DNA of 64,000 nucleotides from Anaerolinea sp. (GCA_013824865.1 PNON01000002.1:38609-102608), one strand, 5' to 3'. Counted from the first letter of the stretch, positions 50,569 to 60,240 are shown. Numbers and translations are program-made. Notes: generated by a model from the letters alone, not told the origin.

Positions 50569-51504
50569 TCAGGGTGAACAAGTAATTTTTATCTCGATTC
50601 TGTCTGCTTTTACTTCATACGGCTCATACACCCGGAAGCGAACATAGCCCACCGTGCTGGAGTTGATGGTCATGGTCTCATAAAACTTTTGGGAGCCGGG
50701 TACATCAAATGTAAAATTGTCGGGCGTAAATGGATAGCTGAAATTCGCCGCCCAGCGGAAAGTAACTTTGGTTGGCAGGTTGGTTGTGATCTTTCCCATC
50801 AGGTCTATATTCACCGGGCATGGGCCGGTGTACTTTACCGGGTCAGCCAAGGAAGAGAGAGTAATGATGACCGTATCTGGCGTGGGGGTGGGAGACGGAG
50901 TAATGACAGGAATCATGCTGAGGTTTCCGCTGACCACTGTGGTCTCACTCCATACCCAGCAAAGTGTTGTGAGATAGTCCGGATTCTGAATTTGCCACCA
51001 CGTTGCTGCCGGATTCCGCCCGCGGACTTCCACAAGGTCGCCAACCATCAGGAAACCAGTAACGTCATATTCGGGGCCGGGACCCATGCGGCAATTCGTG
51101 TTTCTGGTGGCATGGATCATGGGCACGCTGGGGGTGCTGGTGATGATTGGGAGCGGAGTGAGAGTCAGCGTTGGTATGGGAATGGTGGGTAATGCTGAAG
51201 GCTTGCTTGTGGGTGATATGATGGTTGGTGTTGCAGAATTTGTGTCTGTTGGCTGTATGAGTGTAGCTGTGGGAATTTCTGAGCTCGATGGGATATCTGT
51301 CACTATGGGAGCCCGGGTGGGTTGCTCTCCCGATGAAAGCACCCCCTGAGTGAGTGCTGCTTCAATCGTCTGCGCCGCCTGGGTATAAACCGGATCTTCT
51401 GACATAGTCGGAAATGTCACAGTTGCACCTGGAAAATTACAGGATGTGATCAGAAATGTCAGCAGAAATACTATGGTGATATTCAGAGCATGCTTTTTTC
51501 CCAT
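50569..51504 (-). CDS. Lipoprotein with TP-rich linker and SH3b-like domain (paralog 1)
   Basis: Lipobox LITSC; NTNCRMGPGPEYDVTGFLMVGDLVEVRGRNPAATWWQIQNPDYLTTLCWVWSE. Confidence 0.83.
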   Translation of the reverse strand: MGKKHALNITIVFLLTFLITSCNFPGATVTFPTMSEDPVYTQAAQTIEAALTQGVLSSGEQPTRAPIVTDIPSSSEIPTATLIQPTDTNSATPTIISPTSKPSALPTIPIPTLTLTPLPIITSTPSVPMIHATRNTNCRMGPGPEYDVTGFLMVGDLVEVRGRNPAATWWQIQNPDYLTTLCWVWSETTVVSGNLSMIPVITPSPTPTPDTVIITLSSLADPVKYTGPCPVNIDLMGKITTNLPTKVTFRWAANFSYPFTPDNFTFDVPGSQKFYETMTINSSTVGYVRFRVYEPYEVKADRIEIKITCSP

Positions 51505-51581
51505 GGTACCTCCAATGGCTTATTTACTAACTTCAATATAACGGGTTTTCTGGATAAATACAATTCTTTAATAAAATGAAG

Positions 51582-51606
51582 GACAGCCAGGTTAGTCCTG
51601 GCTGTC
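51582..51606 (-). terminator. Hairpin, probable terminator of the 51626-52528 gene
   Basis: GACAGCCAGG-ttagt-CCTGGCTGTC; followed on minus by a T-rich TTCATTTTATT. Confidence 0.65.
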
Positions 51607-51625
51607 GGTGTTGGATGGAATTTTC

Positions 51626-52528
51626 TTATTTAATGCAGGTTACACTGTATTCAACCCTATCTGAATATACTTTGACAGGATAAACAATGCGTAACTGCAT
51701 TGACCCATTAACAGATTGCTTCACGTAAATGGATGTGGAGATATAGGCTAAACCATCCGCGGCAATGGTAACCCAGCCTTGCTCAATGACCAGGCCCCCC
51801 TTCTTCACCCACTGGTAGCGGAATTGGCCGCCCTGATTCGTACGGATGGCTCCGGCAAAGGACACTTTGACCGGGCACTGTACTTTCTGGTCGCCAGTCC
51901 AACGGGTGATGCTGACGCTGACCTCAGGCGTTCCAGGTGTTGGCGTCCAGGGGTCCAGGTAGACAGGTAGGGTGGACACATCTCCTTCAACCACCGCTGT
52001 ATATTTCCAAACCCAGCAATGATAACCCGGATATGTGGGGTTCTCAACCCACCACCAGGAGTGTCCCACATTAATCCCCGCAACCGTTAAACGCATCTCC
52101 GGGGTAATGTAACCTTCCACAGCATACATCGGGCTGGGTCCAGCCCGGCAATTCGTGTCTTCCGTCACATATAGAATGGGGCCGGGTGGTTCCTGGGTGG
52201 GTTCCATAGTTTGCGTGGGAGGAATTTCCGTTGGGGGTGGAGTTTCTGTTGGCGGAAGCGCTTCTGGCTCAGGCGTATTGGTCAGGATGGGGACAATTGT
52301 TTCGTCCAGATCAGCTGCTTTCGGTTCTGAAGTGATGGTTGGTGCGTTCAGTAATTGGTTCAATGCTTCTTGAGTCAGATTAACGCTGATCGTCTCCATG
52401 GCTTTGGTGGAAATGGCGGCAACATCCAAAGTTGGAATCGCCGCTGGAGCACCGGTCGTTAAATTACATCCGCTGATCAGCATCAATATTAAAATCAAGG
52501 CAAAGTGAAAACCTGGGTTTTGTTTCAT
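51626..52528 (-). CDS. Lipoprotein with TP-rich linker and SH3b-like domain (paralog 2)
   Basis: Lipobox LISGC; DTNCRAGPSPMYAVEGYITPEMRLTVAGINVGHSWWWVENPTYPGYHCWVWKYTAVVEGDVSTLPV. Confidence 0.83.
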   Translation of the reverse strand: MKQNPGFHFALILILMLISGCNLTTGAPAAIPTLDVAAISTKAMETISVNLTQEALNQLLNAPTITSEPKAADLDETIVPILTNTPEPEALPPTETPPPTEIPPTQTMEPTQEPPGPILYVTEDTNCRAGPSPMYAVEGYITPEMRLTVAGINVGHSWWWVENPTYPGYHCWVWKYTAVVEGDVSTLPVYLDPWTPTPGTPEVSVSITRWTGDQKVQCPVKVSFAGAIRTNQGGQFRYQWVKKGGLVIEQGWVTIAADGLAYISTSIYVKQSVNGSMQLRIVYPVKVYSDRVEYSVTCIK

Positions 52529-52626
52529 ATTTCCTGCCTTCCATTATCCTGCTTTAATTAATATATTACATCAAAATTTGAAAAATACCACCCAGTTTCA
52601 TAGCAAGTACCGTACCGTTAATAATA

Positions 52627-52656
52627 CATGAGGCCCGGATCTCTCCGAGCCTCATG
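52627..52656 (-). terminator. Hairpin, probable terminator of the 52680-53534 gene
   Basis: CATGAGGC...GCCTCATG with inner CGG/CCG pairing; weak T-tract. Confidence 0.55.
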
Positions 52657-52679
52657 AAACATTTACTTTCGAATCAGAA

Positions 52680-53534
52680 TTACGGGCAGTCCACAGACCA
52701 GGCAGCCTTCGTAGAATGACCAGTCACCGGGCTGGTTACCCGTAATTGCACCCAGCCGCTGTCATCTGCGTTGTAGGTGCCAGAGAAACTTACCGTCTGA
52801 GTGCCATCATCAGCAAACACCATGGTGCCGCTTTTTAGCACTGAGCCCGATTCATTGACGATTTGGTAAGTGAGTGTGGTTTCCCGGTCGGTGGTAATCG
52901 TCGCTGTGATCGTAAGGACGCTGGGACAAACAACGGATGCAGGTGGAGCAGCTGTGATGGTCAACGTCAACTGCGGGTTTGATTGAGCCGGTGGAAGTGG
53001 GGGGGTGATGAATGGCAGCAAAGTGGTATCGCCGGTTACCTTGGTGGTTTCAGCCCACACCCAGCAGTACTGTGGTTCGTCATTGCTGACATTCTCAATG
53101 TACCACCAGCCTCCCTGCAGAAGCTTGCCATGTACCTTGGAGATGTCGCTGACACGTAATGCACCCACGACTTCATAGACTTTGTCAGGTCCCAGCCGGC
53201 AATTCGTGTCCATTGTGGCGGTGATGGTGGGATAGGTGGATCCGCTGGGTGGAATCCACAACGTTGGTTCCACGGTTGGTGTGGTTACCACTGCAATGGT
53301 TTCCGGGGTAGCGGTGGCGGGTTCATCCGTGGGCAGGATTACTTCGGTGGCTGTTGGCAGCAGGCTTGCTTTACGTGTGGATTCGGCTTCGTAGGTTTGT
53401 ACTGCAGCGGTGTAAATGGGATTGAGATCTACCGTAGGTTGCGCTTGTGTCGCTGCGGGTAAAGCGGCAGGGGTACAGGCAGCAAGGATAAGTAGCATAA
53501 GCAAATAGAATATAGTTATCATTTTTTTTGTCAT
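52680..53534 (-). CDS. Lipoprotein with TP-rich linker and SH3b-like domain (paralog 3)
   Basis: ATG 53534: MTKKMITIFYLLMLLILAAC lipobox; DTNCRLGPDKVYEVVGALRVSDISKVHGKLLQGGWWYIENVSNDEPQYCWVWAETTKVTGD. Confidence 0.83.
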   Translation of the reverse strand: MTKKMITIFYLLMLLILAACTPAALPAATQAQPTVDLNPIYTAAVQTYEAESTRKASLLPTATEVILPTDEPATATPETIAVVTTPTVEPTLWIPPSGSTYPTITATMDTNCRLGPDKVYEVVGALRVSDISKVHGKLLQGGWWYIENVSNDEPQYCWVWAETTKVTGDTTLLPFITPPLPPAQSNPQLTLTITAAPPASVVCPSVLTITATITTDRETTLTYQIVNESGSVLKSGTMVFADDGTQTVSFSGTYNADDSGWVQLRVTSPVTGHSTKAAWSVDCP

Positions 53535-53762
53535 AAGGTTGTCTCCTGTTGTTCTTTGCCTATTATGACACATTTTTTCAATATTAGCGCGACTGTAGAA
53601 CAATTGGTATCTCATCACTCGCTATCCCCAATGGGCTCAAACTGCCTGATTTCTTTGATAAATTGCAGTGTATGAACAATTTATAGAAATTCATACAAGA
53701 CTATTGCTTTTAATCAAAATTTGTATCATACTCATTATATAAATCCACTCACTGGAGGAAAA

Positions 53763-53906
53763 ATGGAAGAAGCATATTGTGTCAAATGTAAAGCAAAAAG
53801 AGAAATGCTCAACGCAGAAAAGGTGACCATGAAAAATGGCCGTCCGGCAATGAAGGGGAAATGCAAGACCTGTGGTACAGGGATGTATAAGATCCTCAAG
53901 AAATAA
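53763..53906 (+). CDS. Small zinc-ribbon protein (DUF5679-like), 47 aa
   Basis: MEEAYCVKCKAKREMLNAEKVTMKNGRPAMKGKCKTCGTGMYKILKK; GGAGG upstream of ATG 53763. Confidence 0.88.
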   Translation: MEEAYCVKCKAKREMLNAEKVTMKNGRPAMKGKCKTCGTGMYKILKK

Positions 53907-53925
53907 GGTGGCTGTCACGACGTAG

Positions 53926-53952
53926 AAAAAAGCCGGGTGAGCCCGGCTTTTT
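53926..53952. terminator. Bidirectional intrinsic terminator
   Basis: AAAAAAGCCGGG-tgag-CCCGGCTTTTT. Confidence 0.88.
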
Positions 53953-53956
53953 ATTT

Positions 53957-54859
53957 TTAAAAATCTTCTGGGCCTTCCTCGGGGCCACCCCACGAGTATC
54001 TCTTCTGTGGAAAGAGCTTAGCTATTAGCTTACCCAGCAACTTGAGTAAAACGAAGACCGGTTTGAATAACCAATCCAGAAACGTATTGAAATTTGCCAT
54101 ACCTTCAGCAACCCACTTCAGAGCAGGACGCAGCTTTTTGAGGAAGGGCGAGTGGGCATACAGGATCGAAATGAGGATCGTCAGGATGGAAATCCCAAAG
54201 CGAAGAAAACCACTTACCTCGATGTGATAGATCTCAGCTGCCAGGAGTTCAATACCAATATTGAAAACCAGGATATAGGCCGCATTTTTTAAAACCGGTT
54301 CCCGTTCCACCGCATAACTGAATAGTCCCGCCGCAAATCGCATCATCAGGATACCGATTCCAACGCCAAGTAATACCACCCACAATTGGTCTGAGAGGGT
54401 GACAGCCACCACGACATTATCCAGGCTGAATACCAGGTCTGTTACTTCAATGGTTAGGACCACGCTCCAGAAATTACGTTTCTCCAGATGGTGTACATGC
54501 GCTTCTTCTTCAGTCTCCCCCGCTCCCGGTCTACCCAAGTTATCGCAGGCTAGTTTGATCAGATAGATGGCGCCAACCAACTTGAGCCAGGGATTATTGA
54601 TCACAAAACTGGCAATCAAAAGCATCAACCCGCGCCCCAAGTAAGCGCCCAGCAAACCCACCCTGAGGGCTGCTGTCCGTTGATAACCAAGAAATTTATG
54701 CAGCTTCCAACCTAATTTACGCAGCCCGGTAGGCCAGGTAATTGGCCGATCATCTGGAAGGTGAACCACCATTGCGCCCAGCACCGCAGCATTATCGATG
54801 GACAGAATGCCTTCCAGAAAAATAAGCTGCAAAATAATCAATGCTAACGTAAAATCCAT
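53957..54859 (-). CDS. TerC/DUF475 family membrane protein
   Basis: LQLIFLEGILSIDNAAVLGAMVVHLP; VLTIEVTDLVFSLDNVVVAVTLSDQLWVVLLGVGIGILMMRFAAG. Confidence 0.92.
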   Translation of the reverse strand: MDFTLALIILQLIFLEGILSIDNAAVLGAMVVHLPDDRPITWPTGLRKLGWKLHKFLGYQRTAALRVGLLGAYLGRGLMLLIASFVINNPWLKLVGAIYLIKLACDNLGRPGAGETEEEAHVHHLEKRNFWSVVLTIEVTDLVFSLDNVVVAVTLSDQLWVVLLGVGIGILMMRFAAGLFSYAVEREPVLKNAAYILVFNIGIELLAAEIYHIEVSGFLRFGISILTILISILYAHSPFLKKLRPALKWVAEGMANFNTFLDWLFKPVFVLLKLLGKLIAKLFPQKRYSWGGPEEGPEDF

Positions 54860-55040
54860 GAATCCTCAATATTATTATATGAAAGAACCTTACAACTCTA
54901 GAAGCATCTAAAATTATAGCCACTTATTCTCTTGAAAGAACCGCCTATTCTCCCTGTTAACAGTTCGGAATGTAATTCTTATTTGGTGTATTATGTCTTA
55001 ACATGCAAAAGCATATACAATAGCAGTGTTAGGATTTCGA

Positions 55041-55646
55041 ATGGACGAACAAGCATTAATCCCTGATTCACAACAAGGCGATCTTAATGCCTTCAACCGG
55101 CTGGTACTGGCATATCAGGATCTGGCCTTCAATATTGCATACCGTATGCTGGGAGATGAAGCCCGGGCGGAAGAGTGCACCCAGGAGGCCTTTTTTTCAG
55201 CATACCGACACCTCGGAAGCTACCGCGGTGGATCATTCAAAGCCTGGGTGTTGCGTATGGTCACCAATGCATGTTATGACGAACTTCGCCGCAGAAAGCG
55301 CAGACCTGTTATACCGCTGGAACCTTTAAACGACACGGACGAAGAAATAGAATCACCTGCCTGGCTGGCATCGTCTGACCCCTCCCCCGAAGAGGTGGTC
55401 CACCTAAAAGAGCTTGATACCGCCATTGACCATTGCTTGAGTACCCTGCTGCCTGATTTCCGCTCGGTGGTCATCCTGGTGGATGTACAGAATATGGAAT
55501 ATGAAGAAGTATCCAGCATCCTCAAATCACCTCTGGGAACAATTAAAAGCCGACTGGCACGCGCCCGTCAAAAAATGCGCGATTGTCTGCAGGGATTCGA
55601 GGAACTTTTACCCTCTGAATATCGTCATGAACAGGAGGGCAAATGA
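55041..55646 (+). CDS. ECF-type RNA polymerase sigma factor
   Basis: DLNAFNRLVLAYQDLAFNIAYRMLGDEARAEECTQEAFFSAYRHLGSYRGGSFKAWVLRMVTNACYDELRRRKRRP; SPLGTIKSRLARARQKMRD. Confidence 0.95.
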   Translation: MDEQALIPDSQQGDLNAFNRLVLAYQDLAFNIAYRMLGDEARAEECTQEAFFSAYRHLGSYRGGSFKAWVLRMVTNACYDELRRRKRRPVIPLEPLNDTDEEIESPAWLASSDPSPEEVVHLKELDTAIDHCLSTLLPDFRSVVILVDVQNMEYEEVSSILKSPLGTIKSRLARARQKMRDCLQGFEELLPSEYRHEQEGK

Positions 55647-56446
55647 TGACCACCCGGGTAAAAAATGAAATCCTATTAACGATCTCCACCTACCTGGACG
55701 ACCGTCTATCAGGAAAAGAAAAAGAGGAATTCGAAGCCCACCTCAGCTCGGATCGGGAAACAAGGGAGATGCTGGAATCGTTACGAGCGGTTAAGCTGGC
55801 GCTCTCGCAGGCTCCTCGAAGGACTGCGCCCCGGAATTTCACTCTCACGCAAGAAATCGCTCGAAAAATCAAGCGTAACGCCGGGGTCATGCCTGTGTTC
55901 CGCTTTGTTTCTGCCACCGCTGCCGTTACGGCCATGCTGCTCTTTGCCTTCTCCTACTTGTTCAATCCCATAACTGCTGCTGCACCAATGGCCAAGTCTG
56001 CGCAAGAAAACGGAATCAGACGATCCGCATTTGAAGTGAACGGCCAGCCGGTCATCATCACCTGGGCGGATCCATATTCCTCAATCGGTGGGATGGGTGG
56101 AGGTGGTGGCGGTGACGTAGACGCAAAAAGCGCTGAAAGTTTTAGCCTGGAAAGCCTCGCTCCAGCAGAATCAGCACCTGTGGCAGAGGCTGCCCCAGCT
56201 GCACTGCCACCAGAGTTGCAGGCAGAGAGCCCTGTTTTAGATGCTGAACTGCCATCCATTACCGGTAGTGGACCCATCCTGGGAGTAGCGCCATCCAGCG
56301 CTGATGAAGAAAGTTGGGACCCCAGCAGCAGCGAAAAACTACCATTCATTCAAATGCTGGATCCCTGGAAAATTGCTGGACTGGCATTTCTGACTGTTGC
56401 CATCCTCTGTGGAATGGGTGCCATACTGGCTGGTAAGAAGAAATAA
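55643..56446 (+). CDS. Probable membrane anti-sigma factor lacking zinc ligands
   Basis: Overlaps sigma gene stop (ATGA); ISTYLDDRLSGKEKEEFEAHLSSDRETREMLESLRAVKLAL; central and C-terminal TM segments. Confidence 0.8.
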   Translation: MMTTRVKNEILLTISTYLDDRLSGKEKEEFEAHLSSDRETREMLESLRAVKLALSQAPRRTAPRNFTLTQEIARKIKRNAGVMPVFRFVSATAAVTAMLLFAFSYLFNPITAAAPMAKSAQENGIRRSAFEVNGQPVIITWADPYSSIGGMGGGGGGDVDAKSAESFSLESLAPAESAPVAEAAPAALPPELQAESPVLDAELPSITGSGPILGVAPSSADEESWDPSSSEKLPFIQMLDPWKIAGLAFLTVAILCGMGAILAGKKK

Positions 56447-56448
56447 GA

Positions 56449-56937
56449 ATGCTTAATACCGCAAAGTATTGCCTTCAATGTGGTACTGCTCTTGAAGAAC
56501 AGGTCTACCATGATGGCCATCCACACCCGGTATGCCCATCTTGTGGCTGGGCATACTTCCCTGACCCCAAAGTGGCAGCAGCTATACGCATGATCAGAAA
56601 CGATCAGGTACTTCTGGTCAGGAGGATCTTTGAACCCCACAAGGGGGAATGGACACTGCCAGCAGGTTTTGTGAATGCTAACGAAGACCCAGCCCGGGCG
56701 GCAGAGCGGGAATGTTTGGAAGAAACCGGCTTGTACGTCCGGGTGACCGGGCTGCATACTGCGGTATCAGGCCGTGATCATCCACGCGGGGCGGATATTG
56801 TGCTGGTCTATAATGCTGAATGGATTTCCGGTGAGGTGTCAGCCCGGGATGATGTGGATGCGGCCGCCTACTTCCCCTTGAACATGCTGCCTCGCATTGC
56901 CTTTCGAGCTACCCGAGTTGCATTGGGGATTGAGTAG
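56449..56937 (+). CDS. NUDIX hydrolase with N-terminal zinc ribbon
   Basis: YCLQCGTALEEQ...HPVCPSCGWAYFPDPKVA; Nudix box GFVNANEDPARAAERECLEETGL. Confidence 0.93.
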   Translation: MLNTAKYCLQCGTALEEQVYHDGHPHPVCPSCGWAYFPDPKVAAAIRMIRNDQVLLVRRIFEPHKGEWTLPAGFVNANEDPARAAERECLEETGLYVRVTGLHTAVSGRDHPRGADIVLVYNAEWISGEVSARDDVDAAAYFPLNMLPRIAFRATRVALGIE

Positions 56938-57021
56938 TTCGTAAACATCAATACTTTTTTCGTTTTTATCTTTATGGAAAGAATAGATATTCTAAGAGGA
57001 AAATCTATCCCCAGTAAATAA

Positions 57022-57052
57022 CAAGTGCCCTGGCCAAAAACCAGGGCACTTG
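57022..57052. terminator. Bidirectional intrinsic terminator
   Basis: CAAGTGCCCTGG-ccaaaaa-CCAGGGCACTTG, 12-bp stem. Confidence 0.85.
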
Positions 57053-57069
57053 TTTTGCTAGTATATATC

Positions 57070-58281
57070 TTATAAACCAGCTGCGCTGCTCAGGTCAGCA
57101 GCTTTGTTGGTCTTCTCCCAGGTAAAGTCAGCTTCTTCCCGGCCAAAATGACCGTAAGCGGCTGTCTGCTGGAAGATGGGACGGCGCAGATTGAGGTCGC
57201 GCAGGATGGCTCCGGGGCGCAGGTCAAAGAGATCGCGCACGAGACTGGCTATCTTTTCATCATCAATCTTCCCTGTGCCAAAGGTTTCCACATTAATACT
57301 GAGCGGATGCGCAACGCCAATGGCATACGCCACCTGAATCTCACAGCGATCAGCCAAGCCGGCTGCCACAATGTTCTTGGCTACCCAGCGTGCAGCATAT
57401 GCACCGGAGCGGTCCACTTTTGTGGGGTCCTTACCGGAGAACGCGCCGCCGCCATGACGTCCCATTCCTCCATAGGTATCTACAATGATCTTGCGGCCAG
57501 TGACACCTGCATCACCCATTGGACCGCCGATGACAAAACGACCGGTGGGATTTACGAAGACCTTAAGGTTTTCGTCCACCAGGTTTTCAGGAAGCACGGG
57601 GTTGATAATATGCTCACGTACGGACTCGGAGATCTCTGCATGGCTGATATCCGGGCTATGCTGGGTGGAGATGAGCACGGTGTCAATCCGTTTGGGTTTA
57701 CCGTATTCGTATTGGACGGTCACCTGACTCTTACCATCCGGGCGCAGCCAGGGTAGTTGACCAGATTTGCGGGCAACGGAAAGTTGGCGTGAAAGCCGGT
57801 GAGCGTAATGGATGGGCGCTGGCATCAGCTCGGGAGTTTCATTGCAGGCATAACCGAACATCATCCCCTGGTCTCCAGCGCCGATCTTTTCGATTTGCGA
57901 ATCTGTCATTTCACCAGATTTCGCTTCCATCGCATTATCCACACCCAGGGCAATATCATGACTCTGCTCGGCAATTGCCACCATGACCGCACAGGTGTTG
58001 CCATCAAAGCCTTTATCCGTGTGGTCGTATCCAATTCCGCGGACAACATCGCGGACAAGCTGGTCGAAATTGATATCCGCGTGAGTGGTGATCTCACCCA
58101 TCACCATGACGAAACCGGTTTTGGTGGCGGTTTCGCAGGCGACACGGCTAAAGTTATCTTCCCGCAGGCAGGCATCCAGCACAGCATCGCTGACCTGGTC
58201 GCACAGCTTGTCGGGGTGCCCTTCAGTGACCGATTCAGAGGTAAACAGGTACTTGGGCGAAGACATGAAAGTGGTTGTCAT
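57070..58281 (-). CDS. metK: S-adenosylmethionine synthetase
   Basis: [90 protein letters not shown]. Confidence 0.98.
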   Translation of the reverse strand: MTTTFMSSPKYLFTSESVTEGHPDKLCDQVSDAVLDACLREDNFSRVACETATKTGFVMVMGEITTHADINFDQLVRDVVRGIGYDHTDKGFDGNTCAVMVAIAEQSHDIALGVDNAMEAKSGEMTDSQIEKIGAGDQGMMFGYACNETPELMPAPIHYAHRLSRQLSVARKSGQLPWLRPDGKSQVTVQYEYGKPKRIDTVLISTQHSPDISHAEISESVREHIINPVLPENLVDENLKVFVNPTGRFVIGGPMGDAGVTGRKIIVDTYGGMGRHGGGAFSGKDPTKVDRSGAYAARWVAKNIVAAGLADRCEIQVAYAIGVAHPLSINVETFGTGKIDDEKIASLVRDLFDLRPGAILRDLNLRRPIFQQTAAYGHFGREEADFTWEKTNKAADLSSAAGL

Positions 58282-58293
58282 ATATTTCTCCTT

Positions 58294-58337
58294 AAAAAAA
58301 TAGTTTGCCCATTGGTTACTTCTTGTGAGGGCAAACT
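58294..58337 (-). terminator. SAM-riboswitch expression-platform terminator
   Basis: Minus: AGTTTGCCC...GGGCAAACT-ATTTTTTT; T-tract abuts metK SD (AAGGAG). Confidence 0.88.
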
Positions 58338-58353
58338 TGTGCAGTCGGCTGCC

Positions 58354-58467
58354 CTCTCATCTTCCAGAATTTTCTCTGCCGGATTTGGCACCGACGAAAC
58401 AGAACTTAATCTGTTCCCGGTTGTCGAGGCATCTACGGGCCGGTCCCTCCGCCTCTCTGGATAAGAG
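58354..58467 (-). ncRNA. SAM-I (S-box) riboswitch aptamer upstream of metK
   Basis: Minus: CTCTTATCCAGAGAGGCGGAGGGACCGGCCCGTAGATGCCTCGACAACCGG...GTCGGTGCCAAATCCGGCAGA...GGAAGATGAGAG; P1 CTCTTATC/GATGAGAG. Confidence 0.96.
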
Positions 58468-58610
58468 TGCCGCAATGGGCTATTTAATTGTTGCCAAGAT
58501 TATAACATAAAGCCAAATCGGATGCTATTGCTCGCATAAGCAGATATTTCTTCAAATGCCAGAGGGTTCAGGTTGCCTTCCGTAGTACAGGAGAAGTAAT
58601 TTATCCTTAA

Positions 58611-59306
58611 CTATTTTGCATCTTTCATCGGCGTTACTGCCCTTATAAATCCTGCCAGCAATAGAATGGCACCCAACACTTCGCTAATATATAATGCGCC
58701 TGGAATACCAAAACGGCTGAAAGCGCCGCCAAAAGCTGGAAAAATTGCCCCGGCCGCAATCAGTAAATTGCCGAGGGCGCGATGGGCCATGATCCGCTTG
58801 CGCCAGAAGATAAATGCTGAATAGATCGCTCCACCCACCAGGGTGAGTGTTCCATAAGAATTGAATATGGGTGTCAGGGAGCGAACACCCGGGGTGATGA
58901 TGGCATGTCCGCTAAGTTCACTACCTGTGTGCAAGCTGCTGGTCATCAGAGATGGATCCAACTGAGCTGTGAATACTCGAACGGCTGCGTAAATGGAACC
59001 AACCAGGACAATAGCCATGGTGATGTGAGCAATTCTCGTCCGAACCAGGAGATAAACTGTTCCTTGCCCCAGCCAGGCAGCAACCAGGATAGCACCAAAA
59101 AGATACCACAAGCGGAAAACAATCGGATTCCAGCCGAATAAACCATACAGCGCCTCACTAAGACCGCCCACGCCATAGAATACCATCCCAATCGCCCAGA
59201 TGAGCAGATGTGTACCGCCTTTTTTGATATATCGTGTAAAGATCAATATGGCATTCGTAATGCTGATCACGAATGATAGCAGGGGAAGAAAACTTACAAG
59301 TGACAT
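58611..59306 (-). CDS. Multi-pass membrane protein, hypothetical
   Basis: About seven hydrophobic segments (LLSFVISITNAILIF, HLLIWAIGMVFYGVGGLSEALYG...). Confidence 0.7.
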   Translation of the reverse strand: MSLVSFLPLLSFVISITNAILIFTRYIKKGGTHLLIWAIGMVFYGVGGLSEALYGLFGWNPIVFRLWYLFGAILVAAWLGQGTVYLLVRTRIAHITMAIVLVGSIYAAVRVFTAQLDPSLMTSSLHTGSELSGHAIITPGVRSLTPIFNSYGTLTLVGGAIYSAFIFWRKRIMAHRALGNLLIAAGAIFPAFGGAFSRFGIPGALYISEVLGAILLLAGFIRAVTPMKDAK

Positions 59307-59324
59307 AATGCCTCCATATCTAAA

Positions 59325-59447
59325 CTACTTTGAAGCGAAAATGACATAACCGCTAAAGATAAATATGCCGACCATGAAGAATAACAAAATGATCAATGCA
59401 ATCGGAAATATTTTCTCTAATTTTTGGGGGTATTTTTTTTCCGCCAT
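59325..59447 (-). CDS. Single-pass membrane microprotein, 40 aa (absent from ORF track)
   Basis: MAEKKYPQKLEKIFPIALIILLFFMVGIFIFSGYVIFASK*; GGAG a few nt upstream on minus; directly upstream of the 58611-59306 gene. Confidence 0.65.
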   Translation of the reverse strand: MAEKKYPQKLEKIFPIALIILLFFMVGIFIFSGYVIFASK

Positions 59448-59700
59448 CCTTCACTCCGAGGTAATCTAATTTTAACTGATATATTTCATTTTCAAGAAAG
59501 TCTCATCAAACTCTTAACTAATCAGCATGGCAGATCAATCATTTCCAGGGTTTTTATGCTGAAATGTTAGAAATGCTTTTCTTTTTCAGCCAGGGTTTCC
59601 GTGTATACTATTTATATGCGTTCTTCTTATTGAACTGCTGTTATGCAGACTGTTTTAAGAGAATTTCTGGCAAATGCTGGTTACTGAAACAGGAGAAAGT

Positions 59701-60240
59701 ATGAATAAACGATTATCGCTTATTGTGATTTTGGCTGCCTTCAGCCTGGCGTCCTTGATCTCTGCCTGTGGACTGCCAAAAAAAGCTGCGCCAACACAGC
59801 CCTCAATCCAACCCACCGACACGGTTGCGCCCACTGTCCCTGGTCCAACGTACACAGCATCCCCTCTCCCTACAATGCCCCCTGTGCCATCACCCATAAT
59901 CACCGAAATACCGGCTGAATCCGCAACCCCAGAATGGATAGTTGCAGAAACCGAACAGCCGACCGAACAATCCAGCGGCACATCAACAGCTGGCGGACGC
60001 CCGAAAGCATCGCCGATCGAAAATTCCAATTGCAGGGTTAATCCCGGCAGTCAGACAAATATTGTGGGCTATTTTCTGGTGGGCATGGAATCGGATATCT
60101 TCGCTAAGAATCCAACCGAAGAATGGCTGCTCATTGCAAATCCACACCGGGATGGAGAGTATTGTTGGGTGTGGATTGGCAGGTTGACCATCACTGGATC
60201 ATTGGAAGATGTTGAAGTCATCCACCCAAAGCTGGAGTAG
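59701..60240 (+). CDS. Lipoprotein with TP-rich linker and SH3b-like domain (paralog 4)
   Basis: ATG 59701: lipobox LISAC; NSNCRVNPGSQTNIVGYFLVGMESDIFAKNPTEEWLLIANPHRDGEYCWVWIGRLTITG. Confidence 0.83.
   Translation: MNKRLSLIVILAAFSLASLISACGLPKKAAPTQPSIQPTDTVAPTVPGPTYTASPLPTMPPVPSPIITEIPAESATPEWIVAETEQPTEQSSGTSTAGGRPKASPIENSNCRVNPGSQTNIVGYFLVGMESDIFAKNPTEEWLLIANPHRDGEYCWVWIGRLTITGSLEDVEVIHPKLE

Noticed and set aside
53691-53993. Minus ORF covering the DUF5679-like gene
   Set aside because: The plus-strand zinc-ribbon protein with good SD and terminator is the real gene.
57148-58464. Long plus-strand ORFs antisense to metK and its riboswitch
   Set aside because: metK and S-box on the minus strand are unambiguous; these are spurious open frames.
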